From contig JAGHUX010000008.1 of the NCBI GenBank assembly GCA_018064605.1, positions 183,334 to 247,333 of the forward strand: DNA of 64,000 nucleotides. Reading direction: 5' to 3'. Under the pieces are notes generated by a model that was not told the origin of the DNA, ran no database searches, and saw only the letters and a program-made list of their open reading frames with translations. A program made the translations under genes and the position numbers. Positions 45,139-55,033 of the stretch are shown piece after piece; within the stretch, counting starts at the first letter, position 1, and each line of letters begins with the position of its first letter. This DNA is from Candidatus Limimorpha caballi. GTDB taxonomy: Bacteria; Bacteroidota; Bacteroidia; Bacteroidales; F082.

Positions 45139-46518
45139 ATGAATTACTTCGCGGGCGTTTCGGTTCCGGTTTTTTCGTTGAGAAGCGACGACAGCTTCGG
45201 CATCGGTGAGTTCAACGACCTCAAGAAACTCGCCGACTGGTGCGTCTTGGCCGGACTGAAACTCATACAGATACTACCCGTCAACGACACGACGACCGAC
45301 GGCGGATGGGGCGATTCTTATCCTTATAAGTCGATGTCAACCAAGGCGTTACATCCCATCTACCTCAATCTCGAAAAAGTCGGGACACTAAACGACGAGA
45401 ATGAACGTCTTCGCTTTAAAGAGAAGAAAAAAGAACTCAACGCCAAGGAGTTCGTCGATTACCCTGCGGTCTTCAAGGCGAAGATGGAATATCTGAGGAA
45501 AATCTTTGAACGTCAGGATGATTTCAAGGATTTCTACGGCTTCCTGCAATATCATTGCGACAAGCAATTCACAGAAGCCGTTGATTATCTGCACTGTAAA
45601 GGCATCATGCTGAAAGGCGACCTGCCCATCGGGGTGAACCGAGACAGCGACGACGTGAAACAGAACCCTCGGCTTTTCAACCTCGACATGGAGACCGGCG
45701 CACCGCCCGACGCCTTCGCCGCCGAAGGGCAGAACTGGGGTTTCCCGACGTACAACTGGGAAGAGATGACGAAAGACGGCTTCGCTTGGTGGCGCGGCCG
45801 CGTCAAGTGGTTCGAGAAGTATTTCGATGCTTTGAGGATTGACCACATCCTCGGATTCTTCCGTATCTGGGAGATTCCGAAAGGCAGCCCCAACGCCTCG
45901 TTCGGGCACTACTCCCCCGCCGACCCGGTCCGCTGGGAGATTGAAGGAAGAGACAGGCTGTCGAGGATTTTCGGAAGTTCCAAGTTATTGATTTGCGGCG
46001 AGGACCTCGGCATGGTGGCGCCGTGCGTCCCGGGCGTGATGCGCGAGCTCGGGATCTTGAGTCTCGAGGTGCAACGGATGCCGAAAAACAGCGGACGTCC
46101 GTTCAGCGACCCGCGCGAGAACCCGTACCTCAGCGTCGATACCACCGGCACGCACGACATGCCGACGATACGCGGATGGTGGGAGGAAGACCGTGAGCTT
46201 TCGGCAAGATTTTATCACGAGATGCTCCACCACGACGACGGCGCACCTTATTTCTGCGAGCCGTTCATCTGCAAGGAAATCATCGAACAGCACATGCGCT
46301 CCGCGTCGCAATGGGTCATCATCCCGATACAGGATTACATCGCGATGGACGGCGACTTACGATGGGACTGCACATGGGAGGAGCAGATTAACAAACCCGC
46401 CGACCCGAGCCACAGGTGGAAATACAGGATGCACCAGAGCCTCGAACAACTGCTTGGCGACGAGAAATTAAACATGACAATCAAAAAGTTACGGTCACAT
46501 CAACTCAACACCAAATAA
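45139..46518 (+). CDS. malQ: 4-alpha-glucanotransferase (GH77), compact form
   Basis: FSLRSDDSFGIGEFNDLKKLADWC, LKGDLPIGVNRDSDDV, ALRIDHILGFFRIWEIP, ICGEDLGMV, GTHDMPTIRGWW. Confidence 0.88.
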   Translation: MNYFAGVSVPVFSLRSDDSFGIGEFNDLKKLADWCVLAGLKLIQILPVNDTTTDGGWGDSYPYKSMSTKALHPIYLNLEKVGTLNDENERLRFKEKKKELNAKEFVDYPAVFKAKMEYLRKIFERQDDFKDFYGFLQYHCDKQFTEAVDYLHCKGIMLKGDLPIGVNRDSDDVKQNPRLFNLDMETGAPPDAFAAEGQNWGFPTYNWEEMTKDGFAWWRGRVKWFEKYFDALRIDHILGFFRIWEIPKGSPNASFGHYSPADPVRWEIEGRDRLSRIFGSSKLLICGEDLGMVAPCVPGVMRELGILSLEVQRMPKNSGRPFSDPRENPYLSVDTTGTHDMPTIRGWWEEDRELSARFYHEMLHHDDGAPYFCEPFICKEIIEQHMRSASQWVIIPIQDYIAMDGDLRWDCTWEEQINKPADPSHRWKYRMHQSLEQLLGDEKLNMTIKKLRSHQLNTK

Positions 46519-47238
46519 GGCAAAGTCGTATCTGACGGGGTCGGCGGCATCGAACTCACGAAGTCTTGATGTCAGCATTTCAACGGTCTGACGGTCGTTG
46601 CTTTTACGTTCGATGAGTCCGAGGCCGCGGGCGACACGGGCGACATGCACGTCGAGCGGGATCATCAAGTCTTTGGGATTCAATCGTTTCCATACACCCA
46701 GATCGACGATGCCGTCGTCTCTGACAAGCCACCGCAGAGCCATGTGGAGGCGTTTGCACGCCGAGCCTCTCTTCGGGTCGTCGCAGCACGGGTTGGAGAC
46801 GTGCCTGCTCGTCACACCGTTGGCTTCAGCAATGGCGTCGCGGAGATTCTGTATGCCACGCCAGACGTCGCCGACAGCAAAGAGATCTTCCAAAGTACTG
46901 TGTTTCTGATAGATAGACTTCAGACCATTACAAAAATACATCAAATCGCGGTTGAAAAACGTCCTGTGGACGCAGATGCCGGGGTCGAGATTCTTCCAGC
47001 CGTCAGACATCACATAGTCATAAGGCGAGCCGCCCATCGCTGAAAGCATCTTCTCAGAGTTGTTAAGAATCATCTTTCTGTTGCCCCAGGCGATGGTCGC
47101 GACCAGAAACGACACGACCTCAATGTCACGCAAGTCATTGAATCTGTGTGGAAACTGCACCGGGTCGTCTTTGATGAACGCCTCCGTATTGTTTTTCGCG
47201 ACCAGCGAATCCAAGTAACCTTTTATATCATCCATCAC
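46495..47238 (-). CDS. TIGR02757/DUF2400 family protein
   Basis: DPVQFPHRFNDLRDIEVVSFLVATIAWGNRKMILNNSEKML...LNPKDLMIPLDVHVARVARGLGLI. Confidence 0.85.
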   Translation of the reverse strand: MMDDIKGYLDSLVAKNNTEAFIKDDPVQFPHRFNDLRDIEVVSFLVATIAWGNRKMILNNSEKMLSAMGGSPYDYVMSDGWKNLDPGICVHRTFFNRDLMYFCNGLKSIYQKHSTLEDLFAVGDVWRGIQNLRDAIAEANGVTSRHVSNPCCDDPKRGSACKRLHMALRWLVRDDGIVDLGVWKRLNPKDLMIPLDVHVARVARGLGLIERKSNDRQTVEMLTSRLREFDAADPVRYDFALFGVELM

Positions 47239-47327
47239 TCAAAAATTTTCCGCGAAGTTACTAATAAAATCGGCTTGTCAGCCCTTATTTTTATGATTAA
47301 ATTTTTCATCAGTTCAGATAATTGTAT

Positions 47328-47335
47328 TATCTTTG
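47328..47335 (+). promoter_or_regulatory. -7 box TATCTTTG
   Basis: TAnnTTTG match 30 nt upstream of the ATG at 47366. Confidence 0.5.
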
Positions 47336-47365
47336 CAAGTTATTATTTTTCAAAAAATTTCAAGC

Positions 47366-48118
47366 ATGAAAAAACTCGTTTTTATTGTCCTCATTTCATT
47401 TTACGGAAACCATATTTTTTCGCAAAATAATAATTGTCAAGACATTAAAAACAACGGTTTTGAGACATGGAACTATGATGAAGACGGTAACATCGAGCCT
47501 GATTTCTGGCACACGATCACCAGTGCCACCGGGAGATACGCGGGCATGGTGTCGGACCAGGTGTCGAGGTCGGAGCGCACGCGTCCCGGTTCGACCGGGA
47601 GATACAGCGCGTTGCTTCGTCCGCGCAGCGTCTTCGGCGTGCTGACGAACGGCAACCTCACCAACGGGCGCATCAACGCGGGCAGCATGAGGATCAGCAA
47701 CAAAGCCGACAACTACGACTACACACAGCGCGACGACCCGAGGTTCTGCACGCCGGTCAGCAGAGTGCCCGACTCGATAGTGGCGTGGGTCTGTTACCGG
47801 ACGAAAAGCCATTCTTCGCAGGCCAACTTCGTCGCGGTCGTCCACAGCGATGTCAACTTCATCTACGCCGGGCCGAAAGACAGCAGGCCACTGGAGGCGA
47901 TGTGCGCCATATCGGGGCCACATCCCATCTCGCGGACTGCCGCCGCTGGAAGCGACGACTACACATGGAGGCGCGTCAGCGTGCCTTTCGTGACAACAAA
48001 CAAGGAAGCAAAGCCGAGTTACATACTGATCTTGTTCTCAACCAACAGGTTGGCCGGGGAAGGCTCCTCGAAAGATGAGATGTACATCGACGACGTTGAA
48101 CTGATATATAATGATTGA
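47366..48118 (+). CDS. secreted PCMD-like (putative carbohydrate-binding jelly-roll) protein
   Basis: Signal peptide; NGFETW...PDFWHT...SRPLEAMCAISGPHP...MYIDDVELIYN. Confidence 0.6.
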   Translation: MKKLVFIVLISFYGNHIFSQNNNCQDIKNNGFETWNYDEDGNIEPDFWHTITSATGRYAGMVSDQVSRSERTRPGSTGRYSALLRPRSVFGVLTNGNLTNGRINAGSMRISNKADNYDYTQRDDPRFCTPVSRVPDSIVAWVCYRTKSHSSQANFVAVVHSDVNFIYAGPKDSRPLEAMCAISGPHPISRTAAAGSDDYTWRRVSVPFVTTNKEAKPSYILILFSTNRLAGEGSSKDEMYIDDVELIYND

Positions 48119-48935
48119 CATGATAAATTTTGAGAATTATCCGTTTTTGAAAGGCATGAGGGGCGACAGGTTTTTCCTCCTCGCCGGGCCGTGCGTCATC
48201 GAGGACGAAGAGTCGCCGTTCAAGATTGCCGAGACGTTGGTGAAAACAACCAGAAGCCTCGACATACCGTTGATTTTCAAAGGTTCCTACCGGAAGGCGA
48301 ACCGTTCGCGTCTCGACTCGTTCCAAGGCATCGGCGACCTCAAGGCACTCCATGTGCTCAAGAGCATCTCCAAGGAGTTCGGCGTGCCGGTCGTCACCGA
48401 CATCCACTCATGTGAGGAGGCAGCCATGGCCGCCGAGTTCGTCGATGTGTTACAGATTCCGGCGTTCCTGTGCCGTCAGACCGACCTGCTGATTGCGGCG
48501 GCGAAGACGGGCAAGACCGTGAACATCAAGAAGGGGCAGTTCCTCTCCGGCGCGTCGATGCGTTTCGCCGTTGACAAGGTCACGCAATCGGGCAATGACT
48601 CGGTCATGCTTACCGACCGCGGCAATTTCTTCGGCTACCAGGACCTTGTGGTTGACTACAGGAACATTTTCGAGATGCAGAGATGCGACGTGCCGGTCAT
48701 CATGGACGTGACGCATTCGTTGCAGCAGCCCAACCAGACGGGCGGCGTGACGGGTGGCAAGCCCGAGCTCATCGGTTTGATTTCCAAGGCCGCCATCGCC
48801 GCCGGTGCCGACGGCATCTTCATGGAGACGCACCCCGACCCGGCCGCCGCGAAATCAGACGGCGCCAACATGCTGCGCCTCGACCTCGTCGAACCGCTGC
48901 TCGAAAAACTCGTGAGAATCAAGGAGGTTTTGTAG
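48111..48935 (+). CDS. kdsA: 3-deoxy-8-phosphooctulonate synthase
   Basis: FFLLAGPCVIEDEE, FKGSYRKANRSR, DRGNFFGYQDLVVDYRNI, MDVTHSLQQPN. Confidence 0.95.
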   Translation: MIDMINFENYPFLKGMRGDRFFLLAGPCVIEDEESPFKIAETLVKTTRSLDIPLIFKGSYRKANRSRLDSFQGIGDLKALHVLKSISKEFGVPVVTDIHSCEEAAMAAEFVDVLQIPAFLCRQTDLLIAAAKTGKTVNIKKGQFLSGASMRFAVDKVTQSGNDSVMLTDRGNFFGYQDLVVDYRNIFEMQRCDVPVIMDVTHSLQQPNQTGGVTGGKPELIGLISKAAIAAGADGIFMETHPDPAAAKSDGANMLRLDLVEPLLEKLVRIKEVL

Positions 48936-49019
48936 CCGAACAGTTAAAACAAGACCGGCCAGAGTCAAAAGTCCGGTCGGGTGTCAACAAGACAAATTCA
49001 GACAAAAACAGCAAATACA

Positions 49020-50789
49020 ATGGGAAAGAAAGAAGTGAAATTCAGCCTGGTTTACCGCGACATGTGGCAGTCGTCAGGCAAGTATGTGCCACGAAAGGAC
49101 CAGTTGGAGAAAGTCGCTCCGCTCATCATCGACATGGGATGTTTCGACCGTGTCGAGACCAACGGCGGTGCCGCCGAGCAGGTCAACCTGCTTTACGGCG
49201 AGAACCCTAACCCGTCGGTGCGTGCCTTCACGGCAGCGTTGCACAAGGGCGGCATAGAGTGCCACATGCTCGACCGCGCGCTCAACGCGTTGAGGATGAA
49301 CCCGGTGCCGGCCGATGTCCGTCAGCTGATGTACAAGGTGAAGAAGGCGCAGGGTGTTGACATCACGCGTATCTTCTGCGGCCTGAACGACGTGCGCAAC
49401 ATCATACCGTCGATTCAGTGGGCCAACGAGGCCGGCATGATTCCGCAGGCAGCCATGAGCATCACCTATTCGCAGGTTCACACCGCCGAGTATTACATCC
49501 ACATGGCCGACGAGCTCATCGCCGCCGGTGCCAAGGAGATAGCTCTCAAGGACATGGCGGGTGTCGGCCGTCCCGTGTCGCTCGGCAAGATCGTCAGTCA
49601 CATCAAGACGCAGCATCCGGAAATCATCGTGCAGTACCACGGCCACACGACGCCGGGTCTCTCCATGGCCTCGGTGCTCGAGGTGTGCAAGGCGGGCTGC
49701 GACTACATCGACGTCGCCATGGAGCCGCTCTCATGGGGCACCGTCCACCCGGATGTCATCAGCGTGCAGGCCATGCTGAAAGACGCCGGATTCCTCGTGA
49801 AAGACATCAACATGAAGAGCTACATGGCCACACGCGCCATGACGCAGAGCTTCATCGACGACTTCCTCGGCTACTGGATCGACCCGCGCAACCGTTACAT
49901 CAACTCTCTCATGGTGGGCAGCGGCCTCCCCGGAGGGATGATGGGCTCGCTCATGGCCGACCTCAAGCCGGTTCACGCCGCCATCAACATGAACCGCAAG
50001 AACCAAGGCCTGCCGGAACTCACTGAAGACGAGATGCTCGTTGACCTGTTCGAGGAGGTGCAGAACATCTGGCCAAAGCTCGGCAACCCGCCGTTGGTCA
50101 CGCCGTTCAGCCAGTACACCAAGAACATCGCGCTGATGAACCTCTTCGCGACAAGCAAGGGCGAACCGCGCTACGAGAACTCCATCGACCCGGCGGCGTG
50201 GAACATGATCCTCGGCAAGGCCGGAAAACTCCCCGGCACGCTCGCACCGGAGATCGTGGAACTCGCAAAGAAGAAAGGCTTCGAGTTCTTCACCGGCAAC
50301 CCGCAGGACAACTATCCTGACGCCCTGCCTCATTTCATCGAAGAGATGAAGAAGGAAGGCTGGGACCGCGGACAGGACGACGAGGAGCTGTTCGAGTTCG
50401 CGATGCACGAGACACAATACCGCGCGTACAAGTCAGGCGAGGCGAAACGCCACTTCAACCAGGAACTCGAAGAGAAGATGAAGAAGAAAGCCGAACAAGG
50501 CGGCAGCAAGGTCAGCCTTGACGACCTCAGGAAGATGCGTCATCCTGACGCTGAAGCCGTGACCGCTCCCGTTGGAGGCACAATAATCTGGGAATTGGAC
50601 AGTTACGAGAAGTCAATGGCTCCCGCGACAGGCAAGAGATACAACGAAGGCGACATATTCTGCTACATACAGACACCTTACGCCAACGAGCCTGTCTATA
50701 CCAACTGGGCCGGGAAACTCGTCGAGGCGACAGCCGAACAAGGCAGGAAAGTCCAGAAAGGTGAAATCCTCGCTTTCGTGGAGAAATAA
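49020..50789 (+). CDS. pyruvate carboxylase subunit B / oxaloacetate decarboxylase alpha-like carboxyltransferase
   Basis: SLVYRDMWQSSGKYVPRKD..., ALKDMAGVGRPVSL, HGHTTPGLSM, DVAMEPLSWGTVHPD; C-terminal biotinyl-like domain lacking an AMKM motif. Confidence 0.88.
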   Translation: MGKKEVKFSLVYRDMWQSSGKYVPRKDQLEKVAPLIIDMGCFDRVETNGGAAEQVNLLYGENPNPSVRAFTAALHKGGIECHMLDRALNALRMNPVPADVRQLMYKVKKAQGVDITRIFCGLNDVRNIIPSIQWANEAGMIPQAAMSITYSQVHTAEYYIHMADELIAAGAKEIALKDMAGVGRPVSLGKIVSHIKTQHPEIIVQYHGHTTPGLSMASVLEVCKAGCDYIDVAMEPLSWGTVHPDVISVQAMLKDAGFLVKDINMKSYMATRAMTQSFIDDFLGYWIDPRNRYINSLMVGSGLPGGMMGSLMADLKPVHAAINMNRKNQGLPELTEDEMLVDLFEEVQNIWPKLGNPPLVTPFSQYTKNIALMNLFATSKGEPRYENSIDPAAWNMILGKAGKLPGTLAPEIVELAKKKGFEFFTGNPQDNYPDALPHFIEEMKKEGWDRGQDDEELFEFAMHETQYRAYKSGEAKRHFNQELEEKMKKKAEQGGSKVSLDDLRKMRHPDAEAVTAPVGGTIIWELDSYEKSMAPATGKRYNEGDIFCYIQTPYANEPVYTNWAGKLVEATAEQGRKVQKGEILAFVEK

Positions 50790-50808
50790 ACGGGGATACA
50801 TTTGAGAC

Positions 50809-50845
50809 AAAAGAGACGGAAGTTGAACGCTCCGTCTCTTTTTTA
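50809..50845. terminator. bidirectional intrinsic terminator between convergent genes
   Basis: aaaagagacgga-agttgaacgc-tccgtctctttt: 12-bp stem flanked by A-run and T-run. Confidence 0.85.
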
Positions 50846-51841
50846 ATTCATCAACTTGAAAATAAGCTCGCGGTAGAGTTCCTTCTGGTCAACGTCGCCG
50901 ACACCGTAACCCTTTGATTTCAAGTCGAACTCCCGCAAGACCGCGATGTTCTCGACACATTTCCTTATGGGATAACGCCTGGCCGCCTCCGTGTAGTCCC
51001 TCACAAAAAACGGACTCACGCCAAGCACGGCGGCGATGCCGTTCTGACTTTTATCAGAGCAGTAATGCAGCTTCAAAATCTTGCAATAATATCCGTAAAG
51101 CATTATCACCGAAGCGATTAGCGGATTATCCTTTGCATTGTCGCCGAAATGGTTTATTATCTGCACCGCCTTCGGGAAATCGCCGTAACTGATGGCTTTC
51201 TGAAGTTCGAAGATGTTGAAATCCTTAGAGATGCCGATGTTATATTCGACGTCATTGTCGTCGATCTCCTTTTTTTTCGGCACGGCGACGATGAGTTTCT
51301 CGAGTTCGTTCCTGATTTTATGCAAGTCGTTGCCGAGAAAATCAGCGAGCATCTGGCAGGCCTTCTGCGAGATTCTGCGGTCCCTGCCGCCGAGATATTT
51401 CACTATCCATTTCGGTATATCGTTGTCATACAGCTTCTTAGACTCAAAAAGCACATGATTCTTATCCAACGTCTTGGTGAACTTCAGACGTTTGTCGAGT
51501 TTTTTATATTTGTAACCTATGACAAGAATCGTGGTCTGCGGAATCAGGTCGAGGAAAGGTTCCATCTCCTCGATTTTTTTCACATCCTGCGCTTCTTTGA
51601 CGATGACAACCAGATAGTTGCCCATCATCGGGTAGTTTCTCGCCTGTGTCACGATGTCGTGGACGTTGACGTCTTTACCGTAGAGAATCACCTGGTTGAA
51701 CGCCTTGTCGGCATCATCGAGGACGGTGCTTTCGATGGCGTCGCTGATGGAATCGATGAAATAAGGCTCCTCGCCCATCAGGAAATAGACGCGGTGATAA
51801 ATCTTGTTTTTTATCTCGCCAAGAATCTGTTCGTAGGTCAT
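50843..51841 (-). CDS. holA: DNA polymerase III subunit delta
   Basis: VYFLMGEEPYFIDSISDAIE...FGNDLHKIRNELEKLI-like. Confidence 0.85.
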   Translation of the reverse strand: MTYEQILGEIKNKIYHRVYFLMGEEPYFIDSISDAIESTVLDDADKAFNQVILYGKDVNVHDIVTQARNYPMMGNYLVVIVKEAQDVKKIEEMEPFLDLIPQTTILVIGYKYKKLDKRLKFTKTLDKNHVLFESKKLYDNDIPKWIVKYLGGRDRRISQKACQMLADFLGNDLHKIRNELEKLIVAVPKKKEIDDNDVEYNIGISKDFNIFELQKAISYGDFPKAVQIINHFGDNAKDNPLIASVIMLYGYYCKILKLHYCSDKSQNGIAAVLGVSPFFVRDYTEAARRYPIRKCVENIAVLREFDLKSKGYGVGDVDQKELYRELIFKLMN

Positions 51842-52611
51842 CAGAACTTCAGGTGTTTGAGTGTCAATCCGTTATTGATAATCTGCTTCAGTGCTTCGAC
51901 ACCGATTTTTATATGGTTTTCGACATAGAGGCTGTTGACGCGTTTGTCGCTCTCTTCGGTCTTCACGCCTTCCGGTGTCATGGGTTGGTCGGAGATAAGC
52001 AGCAGGGCGCCTGTCGGGATTTCGTTGGCGAAGCCGCAGGTGAAGATTGTCGCGGTCTCCATGTCAACGGCCATGCAGCGGATCTGCGTGAGGTATCTCT
52101 TGAAGTTGTCGTCGTGCTCCCACACGCGGCGGTTGGTGGTATAGACCGTGCCGGTCCAGTAGTCCTCGCCGAAGTCGCGGATGGTCGTGGAGATGGCTTT
52201 TTGCAGCATGAACGATGGCAGGGCCGGCACCTCGGGCGGCATGTAGTCGTTCGACGTTCCCTCACCTCGGATGGCCGCTATCGGCAGCATCATCGTCCCG
52301 ACGGTGTACTTCGCGCGGACCGCGCCGCATTTGCCGAGAAACAGCACGGCTTTCGGTTTTATGCCACTAAGCAAATCCATGATTGTCGCAGCGTTAGGGC
52401 TTCCCATCCCGAAATTTATCATCGTGATGTTCCCTGACGTCGCACACGGCATGGAACGGTCCCCGCCGATGATCGGGACGCCGTTCCATTCGGCGAAAAG
52501 CTCAAGGTACTTCTTGAAATTCGTCAGAAGAATGAATTCTCCGAAAGCATCAAGACTCTGTCCCGTGTATCGCGGAAGCCAATTCCGAGTTATTTCCAAT
52601 TTTGTTTTCAT
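51841..52611 (-). CDS. amn: AMP nucleosidase
   Basis: MINFGMGSPNAATIMDLLSGIKPKAVLFLGKCGA, AVDMETATIFTCGFANEIPTGALLLISDQPM; start set at MKTKLEI. Confidence 0.88.
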   Translation of the reverse strand: MKTKLEITRNWLPRYTGQSLDAFGEFILLTNFKKYLELFAEWNGVPIIGGDRSMPCATSGNITMINFGMGSPNAATIMDLLSGIKPKAVLFLGKCGAVRAKYTVGTMMLPIAAIRGEGTSNDYMPPEVPALPSFMLQKAISTTIRDFGEDYWTGTVYTTNRRVWEHDDNFKRYLTQIRCMAVDMETATIFTCGFANEIPTGALLLISDQPMTPEGVKTEESDKRVNSLYVENHIKIGVEALKQIINNGLTLKHLKF

Positions 52612-52628
52612 GATGATGAAAAATTTTG

Positions 52629-52636
52629 CAAAGATA
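52629..52636 (-). promoter_or_regulatory. -7 box TATCTTTG (amn)
   Basis: TAnnTTTG match 17 nt upstream of the ATG at 52611. Confidence 0.5.
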
Positions 52637-52714
52637 TGATTTTTCCCGCAGATTTCATCCAGGCACCCAACAAAAAATTCTGCTGTCAACCTGCGGAATC
52701 TGCCGGACATTTAC

Positions 52715-52722
52715 TATCTTTG
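52715..52722 (+). promoter_or_regulatory. -7 box TATCTTTG
   Basis: TAnnTTTG match 19 nt upstream of the ATG at 52742. Confidence 0.5.
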
Positions 52723-52741
52723 CAAAAATTTTCAAGAAAAA

Positions 52742-53518
52742 ATGGCGATATTGTTTGAGAATCTGGTATTCGGCCCCATTCACAGCCGTCGTCTCGGCAA
52801 CTCATTGGGTGTCAATCTTATGCCAACGATTGGGAAGATATGCACCTTCAACTGCGTGTATTGCGAATGCGGCTGGAACCCCGAACACAGGAACGAAAAC
52901 GCGCATATTGCGACACCTGAGGAATTTGAAACGACGTTGGAGAACGCCTTGAGAGAACTCACCGGCACGCCGAGAGAGCCCGACAGCATCACGTTCTCCG
53001 GCAACGGAGAGCCGACGCTGCATCCCGATTTCCCGGAAATCATCGACATAACATTGAGATTGAGAGACAAATACATCCCGAAGGCGGTCGTGAGCGTCCT
53101 GACAAACGGCACACGCATCCACGACGAGAGAATCTTCAACGCGCTGAAAAAAGTCGATAACAACATCTGCAAACTCGACGGCGGAAGCCTCGACACCATC
53201 AATAAAATCGACCAGCCTAACGTGAACATCAACCTTGAACGATATATCAACGACTTGCAACGTTTTGACGGTCAAGTCATTATACAGACACTTCTCCTTC
53301 GCGGGAGTCACGACGGAAATGTCATCGACAACACCACTGAAGAAGAAATCGACCTCTGGCTTGGCCATCTTAAAAAGATAAAGCCGAGAAAGACAATGAT
53401 TTATGTCATCGACAGAGAGACGCCGGAAAAGAACCTCGAAAAACTGAGCGGAAAAGAGATGTCGGAAATCGCCTGGAAGGTGAAGAAAGCCGGGCTTGAG
53501 GTGGAATTTTACGCATAA
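52742..53518 (+). CDS. radical SAM protein
   Basis: ICTFNCVYCECGW (CxxxCxxC), FSGNGEPTLHPDF. Confidence 0.92.
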   Translation: MAILFENLVFGPIHSRRLGNSLGVNLMPTIGKICTFNCVYCECGWNPEHRNENAHIATPEEFETTLENALRELTGTPREPDSITFSGNGEPTLHPDFPEIIDITLRLRDKYIPKAVVSVLTNGTRIHDERIFNALKKVDNNICKLDGGSLDTINKIDQPNVNINLERYINDLQRFDGQVIIQTLLLRGSHDGNVIDNTTEEEIDLWLGHLKKIKPRKTMIYVIDRETPEKNLEKLSGKEMSEIAWKVKKAGLEVEFYA

Positions 53519-53562
53519 TGTAAAATATTTCATTTTTTTGACGCACCTATCGAAAAAATAAG

Positions 53563-53570
53563 TACCTTTG
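53563..53570 (+). promoter_or_regulatory. -7 box TACCTTTG
   Basis: TAnnTTTG match 25 nt upstream of the ATG at 53596. Confidence 0.45.
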
Positions 53571-53595
53571 CCGCACGAAAATAAATTTTGAAAGT

Positions 53596-54210
53596 ATGAA
53601 TAAAAAACTCACAATCATCAACATTGCACTGACATTAGTTGCGATTTTATTAGTTTACCTCGTATTCGACAGCATCAGACAGCCTGTGGCATTCGAGAAC
53701 ACGCGCAGGACAAGAGAAAGCGAAGTGATTCAGAACCTCAAGGACATCAGGAGCACGCAGACACTGTTCAAGCAGACTTACAACAGATACACCGCCAGTT
53801 TCGACTCACTCATCGAATATGTCAAGACGGGCGAGCTTCCTGTTGTGAACATCATCGCAGACCCGACAGATACGACATTCACGAAGACGATCAACGACAC
53901 CGTCGGCTACATCAAAGTCTCCGACTCACTGTTCAAGAACAGGGTCAACTTCAACGTCAACGACCTCCGTTACATCCCGTTCTCCGACAAAGAGGAGTTC
54001 GAGTTGCAGGCAGGTTTCATCACGAGAGGCGGCTTGAGAGTGGCGGTCTTCGAGGCGAAAGCACCTTATAAGTCATACCTCAACGACGAAGACAAGAAGT
54101 TCCGCCAGAGAGTGAACAACCTCAGGGCAGAGCAGGAGGACCTCGGCAAATATGCAGGTCTGAAAGTCGGGTCGATGGACGAGGCTTCAACAAACGGCAA
54201 CTGGGAATAA
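53596..54210 (+). CDS. conserved Bacteroidetes-type membrane-anchored hypothetical protein
   Basis: N-terminal TM helix, coiled-coil-like region, 204 aa. Confidence 0.6.
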   Translation: MNKKLTIINIALTLVAILLVYLVFDSIRQPVAFENTRRTRESEVIQNLKDIRSTQTLFKQTYNRYTASFDSLIEYVKTGELPVVNIIADPTDTTFTKTINDTVGYIKVSDSLFKNRVNFNVNDLRYIPFSDKEEFELQAGFITRGGLRVAVFEAKAPYKSYLNDEDKKFRQRVNNLRAEQEDLGKYAGLKVGSMDEASTNGNWE

Positions 54211-54211
54211 G

Positions 54212-55033
54212 ATGTTTCCCGAGGCAGGTGCATTGAGCGACAACGAGATAACCATCCAGCTTTTGTTGGATGGTTTTTCGTATGTTGTTTACGACAAGAC
54301 CTGTCACAAGTTCGTGTATTTAAACCGCTGCAACGAGCCGAGTGCGTCGCTCCGCGCCGCCATCCGGACGATAGAGACGGCGCATCAGTGCGAGCTCGCC
54401 GACTTCGGCAGGACGATGGTGCTGTTCGGCAACTGCAGGAACACATTCGTCCCGGCGTCGGTCTTCCAGAACCGCGCCAAAGCCCGCTACCTTGAGCTTC
54501 TCGGCATCGGAGGCGAGGGCCGCACGGCAGCGTCCGACTTCGTCAGCACAATCGAGGCCAACAACGTGTTCTCAATCACCGACGCCGATGCCGCCACACT
54601 GACGGAGATGCAAGGCGAGACGCAGTTCCACCACGCCACAAGCATACTCGTCGCAAGCCTGATAAAAAACAGCACGCAGCACGCCAACGAACCGGTGATC
54701 CACATCAACGTGACAAGCCCGCAATTCGACATGATCGTCACAAAAGGATGCAACCTGCTGTTCCACAACACTTTCAGCTTCAAGACGAAGGAAGACTTCC
54801 TCTATTTCCTGCTCTTCACCATCGACCAACTGCACCTCGACACAGGCACCGTGCCGGTTTATTTCCTCGGCGGAATCGAGGAGAAGTCACAACTTGTTGA
54901 CTTCGCCGCAAGATATATCCGCGACATACGTTTCGTGCGCCGCGACAACGACATGACGTTCGATGAAGAAATAGAAAAAATGCCATATTTCCACAACTAT
55001 CTGCTATTCAACTCAATAACATGCGAATTATAA
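54212..55033 (+). CDS. DUF3822-type protein
   Basis: Position directly upstream of rsmD and overall pattern (ILVASLIKNSTQHAN..., NTFSFKTKEDFLYFLLFTIDQLHLD). Confidence 0.7.
   Translation: MFPEAGALSDNEITIQLLLDGFSYVVYDKTCHKFVYLNRCNEPSASLRAAIRTIETAHQCELADFGRTMVLFGNCRNTFVPASVFQNRAKARYLELLGIGGEGRTAASDFVSTIEANNVFSITDADAATLTEMQGETQFHHATSILVASLIKNSTQHANEPVIHINVTSPQFDMIVTKGCNLLFHNTFSFKTKEDFLYFLLFTIDQLHLDTGTVPVYFLGGIEEKSQLVDFAARYIRDIRFVRRDNDMTFDEEIEKMPYFHNYLLFNSITCEL

Noticed and set aside
48953-48990. Possible hairpin gaccgg...ccggtc between kdsA and the carboxyltransferase
   Set aside because: Only 6 bp of pairing around a 14-nt loop and no clear U-run; not strong enough to call.
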